Source: Chrysopilus asiliformis
Lineage: Eukaryota > Arthropoda > Insecta > Diptera > Rhagionidae
Length of the DNA stretch: 64,000 nucleotides
Reading direction: 5' to 3'
Assembly (NCBI GenBank): GCA_964034945.1
Contig: OZ035962.1
Coordinates: 70,012,274-70,076,273 of the forward strand
The notes beneath the pieces are model-generated. The model had not been told where the DNA came from, searched no databases, and worked only from the letters and a program-made list of their open reading frames with translations. The translations under genes were made by a program, and so were the position numbers. Of this stretch, positions 23,533 to 33,665 are shown one piece after another (position 1 is the stretch's first letter; each line of letters begins with the position of its first letter).

Positions 23533-23728
23533 ACAAAAATTAGAGAATCTTCCGATAGAGTGATGATTTTAGCGCTACCTTTTACATGGCTGTGGGTTAA
23601 AGTTGATTCCTCATAAGTTCACTGATTCTCGAGTTAAAAGCAAATATACAAACAGATTGCTTCGCAACACCGTAGTTATAATAGACAGATAACAAAGTAG
23701 CAATAAATATGTGCTCTCAAGAAACTAA

Positions 23729-24160
23729 CACCGCATCTTGATTAACAATTTTTCATCCCGAGAAATATCTCACCGCAATGAGATTTTTTTGATAGCTGGG
23801 CCGAAAATCTCTTGAAATTTAGTACTCAAAATGCCGATGAAAAGAAAACACATAGTCGCCGCTCTCGCAATTAAAGCAATACGTGAAATTGAAAAGGCTG
23901 AAACAGAAGAACAGACGAAAAGAAAAACCTGTTAATGTTATATATTCTCTTCCAAAGCTTTTTGTGTCGTATTTTGTAAAAATTAGTTATTTTCGCAATT
24001 ACTTGTCGGGAGAATTTAGATTCCGCCATCTTGAATTGTGAAATTCCAAGAAATTTTGCTATTGAAATTTATCTCTGGGATTTTTTATCGCCGTCAACTC
24101 GAGCTCTGATTGGTCAATCAAAAATCTCTGCGATGAAAAATCCCAAATCAAGACGCGGTG
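23729..24160. mobile_element. PIF/Harbinger-like deletion derivative (TAA duplication)
   Basis: The inverted ends CACCGCATCTTGATT and CACCGCGTCTTGATT are flanked by TAA (23726-23728 and 24161-24163). Further matches (ATTTTTCATC) extend the arms. It carries a short transposase-like start at 23831-23935. Confidence 0.72.
23831..23935 (+). pseudogene. N-terminal remnant of a Harbinger-type transposase
   Basis: This 34-codon frame starts MPMKRKHIVAALAIKAIREI and continues with Glu/Lys-rich residues before TAA. N-termini of this kind (MPKRK followed by an Ala-rich helix) are common in insect Harbinger transposases, and the host element has the right TAA duplication. The catalytic domain is deleted. 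The assignment of so short a frame is an inference. Confidence 0.45.
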
Positions 24161-24242
24161 TAAAAGTCTGAGATGCCGAAATTACATAAATTCATAATTT
24201 TAAATGGATTTACGTTTAACATCTGAATTAAATATTTTATAG

Positions 24243-24361
24243 GTTAGCTGCCGATTTAAGCTACCACCTGGACATTACTTAATTATACCGTCAACTTTCG
24301 AACCGAACGAAGAAGGCGAATTCCTGATCCGCATCTTCTCAGAAAATAAAAACAACATGGA
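24243..24361 (+). CDS. CalpA: Calpain-A exon: end of domain III
   Basis: The exon encodes [20 protein letters not shown] and [13 protein letters not shown], the last strands of domain [16 protein letters not shown] is conserved in calpains. It runs from an AG acceptor at 24241-24242 to a GTAAGC donor at 24362, phase 0 in and phase 2 out. The next intron is 56 bp. Confidence 0.95.
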
Positions 24362-24417
24362 GTAAGCAAAAAAAAATCATTTCTTTTTTGTGCGCAACTA
24401 AATGCAATTAATTTTAG

Positions 24418-24460
24418 GGAGAACGACGAAGAAGTCGGTATCGGCGAACTCGACGATAGG
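24418..24460 (+). CDS. CalpA: Calpain-A exon: acidic linker
   Basis: The 43-bp exon completes a Glu codon and encodes EENDEEVGIGELDDR, matching the acidic linker that follows NNMEEND in fly CalpA. It ends in phase 0 at GTAAGT. From here a transcript can use the micro-exons at 24801 and 25392 or splice directly to 35875, because all junctions are phase 0. Confidence 0.9.
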
Positions 24461-24800
24461 GTAAGTTAAAACTGAAACAACTCTAACAAAAAAAATTTGG
24501 TGGAGGGAAAAACTTTCAACTTTGCACTTTTGGACTTGTATAAAACGTAAAATACTACTGATATTAAAACGTAATAACGATAATAGTGAATGCTTTTTTC
24601 ATTTTTTCTTTAGTTTCTATTTTAATTTGCTTAACTTGTACTATCTTGTTGCACGACAGTAGAAGATCAATGGATAAATTTTTGCAAATCGGATCGAGAA
24701 TTAATTTTTTGTAAATATGAGTTTTTGGAAAAAGTAAAGTTGCACCTCCTTTCAAACATTAGCGTGGACACTTTTTGCTTATTAATTAATACATTCTCAG

Positions 24801-24842
24801 GTTAGCAATTATGATGGCTCGGATGGTGATAGAAGAAGAAGT
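24801..24842 (+). CDS. CalpA: Calpain-A probable cassette micro-exon (14 codons)
   Basis: A TTCTCAG acceptor and GTAAGT donor bound 42 bp with a clean frame, VSNYDGSDGDRRRS. Phase is 0 on both sides, so inclusion or skipping keeps the frame. The peptide adds an acidic then tri-Arg stretch to the linker between domain III and the EF-hand domain. Usage is inferred from splice sites only; no transcript evidence is available. Confidence 0.6.
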
Positions 24843-24919
24843 GTAAGTTGATTTTTGAGTTGACAAAATTTGAATTTTGACTTTTGATTGAACTATTTTG
24901 TAACATTCGTTTTGACCGC

Positions 24920-25219
24920 AGTCTCTCTCGAGTTGCCGTTGGAGGTGGTCGAGATTGGTTCCGGTCGGAGGAATCGCCATCTTGGAGTGTCTTTAGAGTG
25001 CAGAGTTGTGTGTTCCAGGGGGGCTCGGGTGTCGGTCGTGATTCCGACTGTACAAGCCAGTTCAGACATGTCGCCATTTTCATGGCGCACATGTGGTATC
25101 GTAAAAAACCTACTCGCTGCACCATTCATGTGTAGTGAGAGATGATTATCTTTGACACATGGTCATATAGCTTTGCTCGACCAACCTAAATCAAATTAAA
25201 AAAAAAAAAAAAAAAAAAA
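24920..25219 (+). mobile_element. Non-LTR retroposon insertion (SINE or truncated LINE)
   Basis: A 300-bp insert ends in a run of about 21 A (25199-25219) and is flanked by an 11-bp duplication, GTTTTGACCGC (24909-24919 and 25220-25230). Poly(A) and a long duplication are the mark of LINE-type target-primed insertion. The 5' sequence AGTCTCTCTCGAGTTGCC has no tRNA box, so a 5'-truncated LINE or a non-tRNA SINE are both possible. It splits the intron between the two micro-exons. Confidence 0.85.
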
Positions 25220-25391
25220 GTTTTGACCGCGGTTGTTCGTCTTTGACGTTAATTGAAGTCGAAAGAAAGTGCTTTTTACTAACTTTTAATAAAAAAATAT
25301 AATTTTAATTTTCTTTAGCATTAATTTTCTATAACCTTTACAATTCGATTTTAAAGAAAATTATTTTCTTTATTTTTGCTACAAATAACAG

Positions 25392-25412
25392 ATTGATCAC
25401 TCTGCAAATCAA
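25392..25412 (+). CDS. CalpA: Calpain-A probable micro-exon (7 codons)
   Basis: Only 21 bp, IDHSANQ, between an AACAG acceptor and a GTAAGA donor, phase 0 on both sides. It lies in the right place and phase for an optional linker exon, but so short a segment could be a chance match to splice consensus. Confidence 0.4.
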
Positions 25413-25699
25413 GTAAGAGACGCCTTTTATGCAGTGAATGATTTTAATATTTTCAAATTGTTATACATAATCGAATGCATGATAAATTGAATATTTTTTA
25501 TTCCAATTTTGACCAAATTGGAAGAAATAGTAAAAAATGAAATAGGTCTTAAAATTATATTTAAAAACAGTAAATTTCACCAAAAAAATCACCTTCTCTT
25601 ACGATTTTTTTTTTGTTATTTAGTTGATTAGGTGAGACATTGTAGATGTTATGAAAGACAAAGGTTTTATTATTCAGTAACTTCCAAAAACATACAAAA

Positions 25700-25803
25700 A
25701 GTTATGTTAAACAGATTTTAGCGTACGTAAATAAAAAAATCCAAAATATCCTTTAGAAACCTATAGTAATTTAATATAAAGCTTGTAGTTTTAATAAAAT
25801 TAT
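25700..25803 (+). repeat. 104-bp repeat unit, intact copy
   Basis: It runs from AAGTTATGTTAAACAGATTT to AAGCTTGTAGTTTTAATAAA. A second copy, direct and diverged, begins at 26101, is broken after AAAATATCC by nested elements, and resumes at 30203 as AACCTATAGTAATTTAAG. The intact copy gives the pre-insertion sequence for the whole nested block. Confidence 0.75.
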
Positions 25804-26804
25804 GCACTGTTTAAACTGCTCAATAGGCAAAACAAAGGAACAACAGCAATTTTTACTCGATTTTTGATTTGCGCTTGAAAACTTTAAACTCGTTAAATTT
25901 GATGTTTTTAGAGAAAGATATTATGCGAACAAAAAATTGGGCCCAATTGTTTTTTCGTGTTTTATTCAAAACTTTTTTCTGCATGTTTGAATTGAGAATT
26001 ATTCAATAAAGTTTATAAAAAATATTTTTCATACTTATGATATCCTATTTAATAGAAATATACTGGGATATATTATAATCCCACCGGGGTTCCTCGGTAA
26101 AGTTATGTTAAACAGGTTTTAGCATCCATTAATAATAAAATTCAAAATATCCTTAAGCCCGGTTTATACACTTCAAGTAACTCGCGGCAAGTAAAGAGAG
26201 GCAAGTAGTTTGCTTAGTTTACACGTTCCAAGTAAATCATTTCAAGTAGAATGACAGCCGAAGGAAAGCATAACCTAAAATTTTCTGAGAAAAAATATTT
26301 CGACTCTTTTTTGTAGAAAAATTTGCGAATTTTGACCTAAAACTGTTTGTTGCCCACGAGTTTTTTATACCGGTGTCGTTTTCTCCTTAAAATGTTACGA
26401 CGTTCTCTGGCAAAGCAGCAAATATAAAATGAACCGAAACACACACACATAAAACCACCTCTTGTCTACACGGTTCCATGTTGTTGTATTGGTTTTTACT
26501 TGCCACAAAAATAGAATGGCTTTCTATTAAGCCTAAACCCAGTGGCGTAGCGAGGAGGGGCGGTCCGCCCCGGGCGGTCCGCCCCGGGCGGCACTCTTTA
26601 TGGGGCGGCAAATTCACGACATTTCGGAACAAATTTAAAAAAATGTTTCAACACATTTCGGAACAAATGAAAAAATTGGGTGTTAAAAGATAGTGTCTTT
26701 GATATAGGAAAGTTTACGCTATATAGCGACAATGCTTCGAATCTTTCTAACAATAGGAATAAGCGTAGCAAGTTGCGAAAGGAGTTTTTCGAAGCTAAAG
26801 TTTA

Positions 26805-27709
26805 ACACATGGATCAATAAGTCCCGAGACTAACAATGAAAACAACATTTTTTTTGCAAAATTTTTTTTTATTCATCAATATAATCACCTTTTAGGGTGA
26901 TACAATCGTCACGCCATGCGTATCCCAAAAAACTGACGCCATGACTTTGCCAGCTGACTGCTGCGTTTTCGGACGCTTCGGACGGCTTTCGCCAGCTGTG
27001 CGCCACTCAGATGACTGCCGCTTCGACTCTGGAGTGTAGTGATGTATCCATGTTTCGTCCATGGTCACCTAACGACGCAAGAAATCTTTTTTATTGCGAG
27101 TAAATAGCGATAAACAGCTTTCTGAATCATCGACTCGTTGCTGTTTTTGTTTCATCGAAAGCAATCGCGGCACCCACTTGGAAAAAACCTTTTTCATGCT
27201 CAATTTTTCATGAAGGATAGTAAATGCACTTCCATATGATATCTGTGTTATCTCAGCAATCTCACGGAGCTTCACTTTACGATCTTTCATTATAATTTTT
27301 GTCACTTCACTCACATTTTCCGGTGTAACGGCTTCCACAGGTCTACCCGAGCGTTCCGCGTCATTTGTGTCGGTACGACCACGTTTAAACTCGGCAAACC
27401 ACCGACAAATCGTTGCTTTTGATGGACAAGAGTCCGGGTAACATTTTTCAATCCATTGTTTCGCTTGCACGGTGTTTTTATCCATTAAAAAACAATGTTT
27501 TATCAGAACACGAAACTCGGTTTTTTCCATTTTTTAAACAAACTACAAAACGACTTTACTCCAACCTCGATAACTCAGCTGTTTCTGGTCCGATCGACTT
27601 AAAATTTTGACACGTTTCAAGCAAAGGTTAGTACTCTAGAAAGACGTGGTTACTGGTTTACTACGAGCGTCATCTCTGGGTTAGTCTCGGGACTTATTGA
27701 TCCATGTGT
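26805..27709 (-). mobile_element. Internally deleted mariner, reverse orientation
   Basis: It has the same 30-bp ends as the element at 13359-14650 and TA duplications at 26803-26804 and 27710-27711. Length is 905 bp against 1292, owing to one internal deletion of about 387 bp whose junction reads GGCGTGA/CGATTGT. Confidence 0.92.
27069..27530 (-). pseudogene. Truncated mariner transposase (copy 2)
   Basis: The first 153 codons match the transposase at 13538 nearly residue for residue, through KKDFLRR. The next codon, TAC (Tyr) in copy 1, is TAG here. Beyond it the frame still reads past MDETW until the internal deletion removes the region with the second and third catalytic Asp. The product cannot catalyse transposition. 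Confidence 0.92.
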
Positions 27710-27988
27710 TATAAAAAATTATTTGAGATCGACTATGAGCACGTTAAGATTTAAGCAACTTGGCTCTTTTGTCAATTGAGGAAGAATTAACCAAATAAAT
27801 CGATTTCGACAGCATAATAACAGAATTTTCAGTCCAAAAAGCCAGAAAAGTGTTTTTGTAGAAACATGTGACAAACATTTTTTTCTTTTAAAAAAAATTT
27901 GAAATTATTGCTTACAATTTTTAATATAACTTTTGTACTGGTCAATCAGTTTTTGAGTAACGTTTGGTTTAAACCAGTCTTCACCTTG

Positions 27989-28581
27989 AAACATAAAAAA
28001 GCTTTAATTGCCAATTTGGCAATTATTGGAGACCCGTATGGTGATATGACATTTTTTCAAGTTTAATTGAACGGCGAAGGGTGGTATCAAAATTCCAATT
28101 TGAAGTCAAATTTTCCCATAAGTTTTTTTTAAAAGTTCTTCCAATTGGATTTTGCATATATGAGAGTTTTATGTAAAAACGTGTCTTAAACAACTTTTGT
28201 TCTTGGACTTTTTTGATAAGATACACCGTTTTTGAGAAATTCGTAAAAAACGTTTAGTTCATATGGCGAGTCCGTTTTTGCACATTAACGAACTTAACCT
28301 CGTATTTTAGGAAAAACGGCTTTGTGCAAAATTTCCGTTGGTCCGCAATACGCGCCACAGACGGACGGACAGACAGACAGACAGACGGACGGACGGACGG
28401 ACAGACGGACGGACGGACGGATGGACAGACGGACAGACAGACAGACGGACGGACGGATATTCAGAAATCGACTTTTTTGATCATTATAAACATACTGGTA
28501 TGTATGATGACGGGATCTTGGTGTTACAAACGGTAAGGCAAAGTTAGTATACCCATTGGTTTTACCATACGGATATAAAAA
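27989..28581 (-). mobile_element. GTCY-core element, reverse copy inside the hAT
   Basis: The reverse copy begins near AAAAAGCTTTAATTGCCAAT, has the palindrome ATTGCCAATTTGGCAAT, a (GGAC/AGAC)n core at 28361-28457 and ends ACCATACGGATATAAAAA. Its left and right halves match the copy at 8613-9203. Long open frames across the GTCY core are by-products of the tetranucleotide repeat. Confidence 0.75.
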
Positions 28582-29149
28582 GAGTGACACAATTGATATT
28601 TTAAAAATGTAGCGCTAATTGCTATTCACATCCTCTTTATGATAATCGTGTCGTTTTCAACAAGAGACGAATTATTGGTCGACATTTGCCTATCAACAAA
28701 AACACGGGAATTTACTTGTAAACGACACGTCAATCGAAGTATGCGTCATTTTCAAAATATGGATTTTTCGGTGGAAACGTCAGTAATAGAAAAATCATTT
28801 TAAGGCGGCAAATTTAACTTCCGCCCCGGGCGCCATGAACCCTCGTTACGCCACTGCCTAAACCACAATTACACGTGCGTGCGTGCGGCACCCACGCGGT
28901 GAAAGTAAAAACTACGCATTTATATGAGTAAATGTATAATTGCGCGTTGCTTAGACGCGGTGACAACTACTAGATGCCAGAACAAAATATTGCCGCACGC
29001 ACGCACGCGTAATTGTGGTTTAGGCTTTATTTTCGAGAGAGCGGCAAGTATTCTCACACATATGCGAGCGTCGCACACTAGGTCAAATCGCGTGTATTTA
29101 CGTCTACTTGCCTCGAGTTACTTGAAGTGTATAAACCGGGCTTTAGGAA

Positions 29150-30202
29150 CCCAAATAGCATTTTAAGCAGCAATTATGGTGTTTATCCCCATATTTCGTC
29201 ACCATGCAAGTCGCGGCGATAAGCAATTTATGTCGCAAATACGTATCTAGTTGTGCCAACGAGACGCGCAACGAGACCCATAGTGGGGAACACTTTTCAG
29301 CGGTTTGCGGCGCCGCAATTATAACGACAGGGACGTAATTAGTTGCCTCATGCGCGAGCGTCATCTGACGGCATTATATCACACAATTACACAAATCATC
29401 GAGCGGGTTTTCTTTCTCCCTCGAATGCTTGCTAGTAAACAGAAATGAACAAATAAAAACGTAAGCAGAAGACGAACGAGAAAAATCTAATGGCGACAAA
29501 TTAATGGAAACTTTTGTGGAGTGTTATTTTATAATGGACTTTTCTTCTGGTTGCATGTCGTGATTTTAATTGCCATTAAAATTTTTCGACAATATTGGAT
29601 CTGAAATTTAAACAGATTTTAATGGGCCATCGAATTATTTTGTTTTTAATCAAAAATTTCTTTAATTTTATTTTATCGGTAAAATTTTTTTTTCTTTTGC
29701 AATGAAATTTTGATGCCAATAAAATTATGCTGTTTCAAAAATGTATGCTATCCACTTTTTATGCAATATCCTTCAGTCATTCGCCTGAAATAAGAAATTT
29801 AATTCTCGAAACGAAATCGTTTCCATCAAATGTCAGTGAGAAATATGGCGGCTGAAGGCATCAATTTTTTTTTGTGTTTCTCAGACGGGGAGCTTTAATG
29901 AAACTTTAGTGGCAGACTATTTCGACCCGAAAACCATCAAATGCTGCTCTATCGCTGCAGGAATTTTCATTAAGCGAATGTTGCCCCAAAGATGAACCGT
30001 GGGTCACCAATTTCCCCACTAAAGCAATTGTGGCTTTGCAGACGCATTATTAATCGCTGCGACGCGCTCGTCACTTCTTTCGCTTCTTTTACGCGGATGT
30101 GAATTATAGGTGTAAATTTTTAGCCCCGATTGCGTAAATTGCTGCATTTTAAAGCCGCAAAGAACAAATCTCATGTTCCCGTACTTTTCGATGCTATTTG
30201 GG
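29150..30202. mobile_element. CCCAAATAGCAT element, copy 1 (2-bp duplication)
   Basis: 12-bp inverted ends CCCAAATAGCAT are flanked by AA on both sides. A second copy, closely similar for most of its length, is at 51713-52773 with TT on both sides. No coding sequence is visible. I do not recognise the superfamily; a 2-bp duplication of AA/TT is unusual. Confidence 0.75.
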
Positions 30203-30336
30203 AACCTATAGTAATTTAAGATAAAGCTTGTAGTTTTAATAAAAGTGTTTTGGGATCACTTTTTTATGTAATTTTTTGCTCTACAGTTAGAATACAATGT
30301 TTAACTTTATAAAGTTTAACAGGAAATTTTTAACTT

Positions 30337-30888
30337 TTTATACCCATATGATGAAACCAAAGGGGATATTAAATTTGCCTTACCGTCTGTAACGCCAAGA
30401 TCCGGTCATCACACACAAAAATGAATTACACCGTGTGTTTAGAATGTCAAAAAAAATTGAATTTCGCATGTCCCTCCATCCGTCTGTCCGTCCGCCTGTG
30501 GCGCGAATTGCAGGCGCACGTATTGAGTTGGAGACTTGAAATATTACGCAGATTCTTTTTTCGTAAATAGCAAGGCTAAGTTCGTTAATGGGAAAAATGG
30601 ACCACTAGGCGGGTACCCCCATACGAACGAAAGCGTTAATTTCGAATATCGGTTCATCTTATCAAAAAAGTGCAAGAACAATAGTTATTTAGGATATGAT
30701 TTTACATAAAACGCCCATACATCAAAATCCGATTGGGATAAATTTTAAAAAATCTTATTCAAAAGTTTAACTTCAAAGTGGAATTTTAATACAACTGTTC
30801 GCCGTTCACTTAAACTTCGAACAATGCCATATCACCATACGGGTTTTCAATAATTGCCAGATTGGCAATTATAGCTTTAGTTATGTTT
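30337..30888 (+). mobile_element. GTCY-core element, copy 3
   Basis: Starts TATACCCATATGATGAAACC, has a short core CCGTCTGTCCGTCCGCCTGT at about 30479-30498 and ends CACCATACGGGTTTTCAATA, then ATTGCCAGATTGGCAAT and ATAGCTTTAGTTATG. More diverged than copy 1. Confidence 0.7.
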
Positions 30889-31708
30889 AATTAGTTTATA
30901 TTAATATTAGCTGTTATATTACACGAATAAACAATGTTTAGCCTATCCAAAAACGTCGTGAATCGAGAAACGCCTGTTAATAGAGTAAAAATAGCTTTTA
31001 ACCTCCTTTGACATTATATGTTTTGTGCAATTTAATTATACTTTGTGTCAAAGCCTTATATTTAACTAGAAGCATTGCATTCATAGGTTAGACTAAGTAG
31101 ACTGCACCGACCTGCAACGATGAACTACCTCCGAATGCTCGACTTCGGATTCTTAAATTTTACAATATTCATGAGTGTTTGTGCTATTTAATCGTGAGTT
31201 GTTATACATAGAACTTCATTATATGTCGTTTATGCAAGATTCTCCCAGTAAATTGTGTCAAACGTTTGTATAAGAAAATATGATTTGGTTGTAAGAAGAA
31301 AATAAGGTTTTATGTATCTGTTACCGATATTGAGATATTTTCCTTAAAAATTAAAAAAGTAGACTCTAGAATTTCTGGAAACTAACGGTATTTCGTAAAA
31401 AACGTTAAAGGAAGAATGAAAGATATTGAAATTCTCTAGATTTGTTCCTTTTACTGTAAATCTATGTCTTTTATCGATGTCGAGATATTTCAAATATTGT
31501 GAAAAAAAAATTTATGGTTTCATGTAAACTAATATCACTGTTGCACTTTTTGCAGACGATCTAATATTTATATTTTTTTGTTTTTAGGAATAATTTACAG
31601 TATTGTGTGTCGTAATATAATGCTTGCTCAACACTTTTCCCGAATGTGAATCACAATTTCGTCTGCCAGATTGGCCGCAAGGATATATATTCGAAGACTA
31701 AAAGTATA
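30889..31708. other. Intron sequence with an ACTTTCTTATAC-family fragment
   Basis: A degenerate reverse fragment of the family lies at about 31262-31505 (TACTGTAAATCTATGTCTTT, TCGATGTCGAGATATTTCAA). The rest holds nothing that I recognise. Confidence 0.4.
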
Positions 31709-31960
31709 AAGAAGCGTGGCGAAAGACAGTCGTCATTTTGGATTTTTAGTCATACTAATCAAATACAAAATAATTAAAAATGCTAAACCAAAAAAAAGAA
31801 AAAAAAAGCTTTTTTTTAAAAAAAATGCACTAAAAAGGAAAAATAATTTTTTGGGCACTGTGTATCAGAAATAAAATATCTCGCTTTTATTTCTTATACA
31901 CAATGCCCAAAAAATTATTTTTTTTCCTTTTTAGTGCATTTAAAAAAATCATATTTGTAA
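31709..31960. repeat. Foldback repeat, family F, copy 2
   Basis: The leader AAGCGTGGCGAAAGACAGTC and CATTTTGGATTTTTAGTCAT match copy 1 at 2964. The arms, AATGCACTAAAAAGGAAAAA...GGGCACTGTGTATCAG against their complement ending near 31942, extend about 50 bp. Confidence 0.72.
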
Positions 31961-31971
31961 ATTTAATCAAT

Positions 31972-32474
31972 TTACTCATCTAGCTCCGGTTTACGATATA
32001 AAATATTTACAATATCGTAAATCGGAATAAATGGAAGTCGAATAAATGGAAAAAACGTAATTAATTTACAAAAAAGCCCCAACCCTGGTAACAGAGGCTG
32101 TGATTCGTCTACATTAGGGGAGAGTGTAAAGTAGGCATAAATGATGGCGCACAATGGATTTTCTCCCATAGAATAAAATTTGTCGAACAAAGAGTGATGG
32201 CGAATTGGAATCACAAATTCAGAGTCTGCTCTATTCACAACAATTTCGTTAATTCGAACTGTAATTAAATAAACACGATACAAAACCCCATATCAAATAT
32301 TGTGCTGAAAATATCGGAAGGTTTATCGATGTCTGACATTATCCCATTATGATATTCTCTAACAAAAGCGTATTGTTTATAAAGCAATATCAGGGAATGG
32401 CAAAAACAAACATAATTACCATGAAATGTCGGGAAAAACGCACTAATAAAAAAACCCCAAAGAAAAATAATCAA
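31972..32474 (-). pseudogene. Degraded coding sequence of unrecognised family
   Basis: Two overlapping minus-strand frames appear to be one protein broken by a single frameshift near 32283. The upstream part (32265-32474) is hydrophobic at first, then MSDIDKPSDIFSTIFDMG. The downstream part (to 31972) reads VRINEIVVNRADSEFVIPIR, SLFDKFYSMGENPLC, YAYFTLSPNVDESQPLLPG. Composition looks like real protein rather than random AT-rich sequence. I cannot name the family; a membrane protein, host retro-copy or mobile-element gene are all possible. Nothing beside it gives context. Confidence 0.35.
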
Positions 32475-33535
32475 TAAAGGCGTGTATCAACGAAAACTTT
32501 ACGAATTCAGACTTATCAGATTTTACTATCTTCAGGCATACTGTCGCTTGTTCCAATACCCGTAAATGACTTTACTATATGATTGGATGTACCATTTAGA
32601 TAGAGATACTATTATAGATTAATGATAGCACAATATAAATAGGAAAATTCAGTGCTCCAGAGAAAACTTTTAGGTAAAATACAAAGCTTTTGATGACGTA
32701 AAAAATTATCAAATATACGCAAAAAAATTGTTAAAACATTCTATCTTATTTGCATAATAGTTTTAATTTATACAAATACCAACCGTAGATTTTGGACGGA
32801 TAGAAAAAAGTTTAAAAGTTACAAGACGCAAATGTTTGCTTTCGGTCAAATCTGATAGGATCTGAGTCTAGTTTGAGAGTACAAAATTTTAAGAAACGAA
32901 ATTGACTCACATGATGACAAATAAAATGCCGTTATATTTCTTAAAATTTTAGAAATCATGTATTATTATTAAATAGTAGTAGCAAACCAAATATTTTTGG
33001 ACAAAAAAGATATATGAATAGGACTTAGTGATAAAAAGCATGAATACAAACGACGACATGAAGAATAGTATGCATTCGAAGGTTGGTAGTACAGAAGTCC
33101 TTTTCGGGAATCATTTTAATGGACCAAAACCAGGTTACCAATTACGAAGCTTTGCTAGTGTGTTTCATGAGTTCAATGCTAAATTCATTTATATATAATT
33201 TCCGAAAAAAATTCGAAGAACAAAAAATACAAAAAGTTATATGGCCACAAGCAATAACCGTTTAAGTGAACTTAAGTATAAATACAGCTTGTATTTGGAC
33301 ATGCATAAAGAATATTTTAGTTTTACATGAAAATCGACTTAAGCGGTTTTTACTTGTGACCACAGAATTATAGCACGCAATGTATCTTTTTTTTGATGAT
33401 AAAGGCTTCTGTACTGCGCATATGAAAGATTTTATAATATGATATTGGTGAATCTACGCTACACCGTGATAACTGTTTTAATAATTTTGATCGAATTTGT
33501 TGTATATTAATTAAGAAATTTACTTTTCTAGACTT
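32475..33535. other. Intron sequence without recognised features
   Basis: AT-rich; no repeat ends, splice-bounded exons or conserved protein found. Confidence 0.4.
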
Positions 33536-33665
33536 ACAGGTCGATTATCTTAGACGCGTCACTTTTTGTGACTCGAAATTTGGCTGTAGTATTTGTTGTT
33601 TTGTACCAACAACAACAGGCAATTTCGAGTCACAAAAAGTGTCGCGTCTAAGATAATCGACCTGT
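33536..33665. repeat. Foldback with 45-bp arms
   Basis: ACAGGTCGATTATCTTAGAC starts an arm of 45 bp (33536-33580) that faces its complement at 33621-33665 with one mismatch; the loop is 40 bp and contains TTGTTG/CAACAA. The motif ATCTTAGACGC is shared with the foldback at 32-150. Confidence 0.8.

Larger units (their letters stand above)
26738..27866 (+). pseudogene. hAT transposase C-terminus, split by a mariner
   Basis: Before the mariner (26738-26803) the frame reads ISVASCERSFSKLK, the signature of the hAT dimerisation domain. After it (from 27713) come KNYLRSTMSTLRF and, after a frameshift, LALLSIEEELTK, stop, IDFDSIITEFSVQKARKVF, the usual tail of ZMYM1-like hAT transposases. The N-terminal BED finger and catalytic core are absent. 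One stop codon and at least one frameshift show long decay. Confidence 0.85.
26540..28856 (+). mobile_element. hAT element inside Harbinger-like element 2
   Basis: Ends CAGTGGCGTAGCGAGG and, inverted, CAGTGGCGTAACGAGG are flanked by the 8-bp duplication CCTAAACC (26532-26539 and 28857-28864). It contains a broken hAT transposase C-terminus, a deleted mariner and a reverse GTCY element. Confidence 0.9.
26530..29026. mobile_element. PIF/Harbinger-like element 2, inside element 1
   Basis: Ends AGCCTAAACCACAATTAC with GTGCGTGCG arms are flanked by TTA (26527-26529 and 29027-29029). The left arm is split after 10 bp by the hAT element and continues at 28865. The right arm GCACGCACGC...GTAATTGTGGTTTAGGCT ends at 29026. 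Native length was about 170 bp. Confidence 0.85.
26156..29142. mobile_element. PIF/Harbinger-like element 1, outer shell of the nested tower
   Basis: 29-bp perfect inverted ends start AGCCCGGTTTATACACTTCA, flanked by TTA (26153-26155 and 29143-29145). Its own sequence is 26156-26529 and 29027-29142; the rest is later insertions. No transposase is visible, so it was a MITE of about 0.5 kb before invasion. Confidence 0.88.

Noticed and set aside
31972..32474. Naming the degraded frame as a viral or chemoreceptor gene
   Set aside because: Hydrophobic content alone is not diagnostic and I recognise no family motif; left unnamed.
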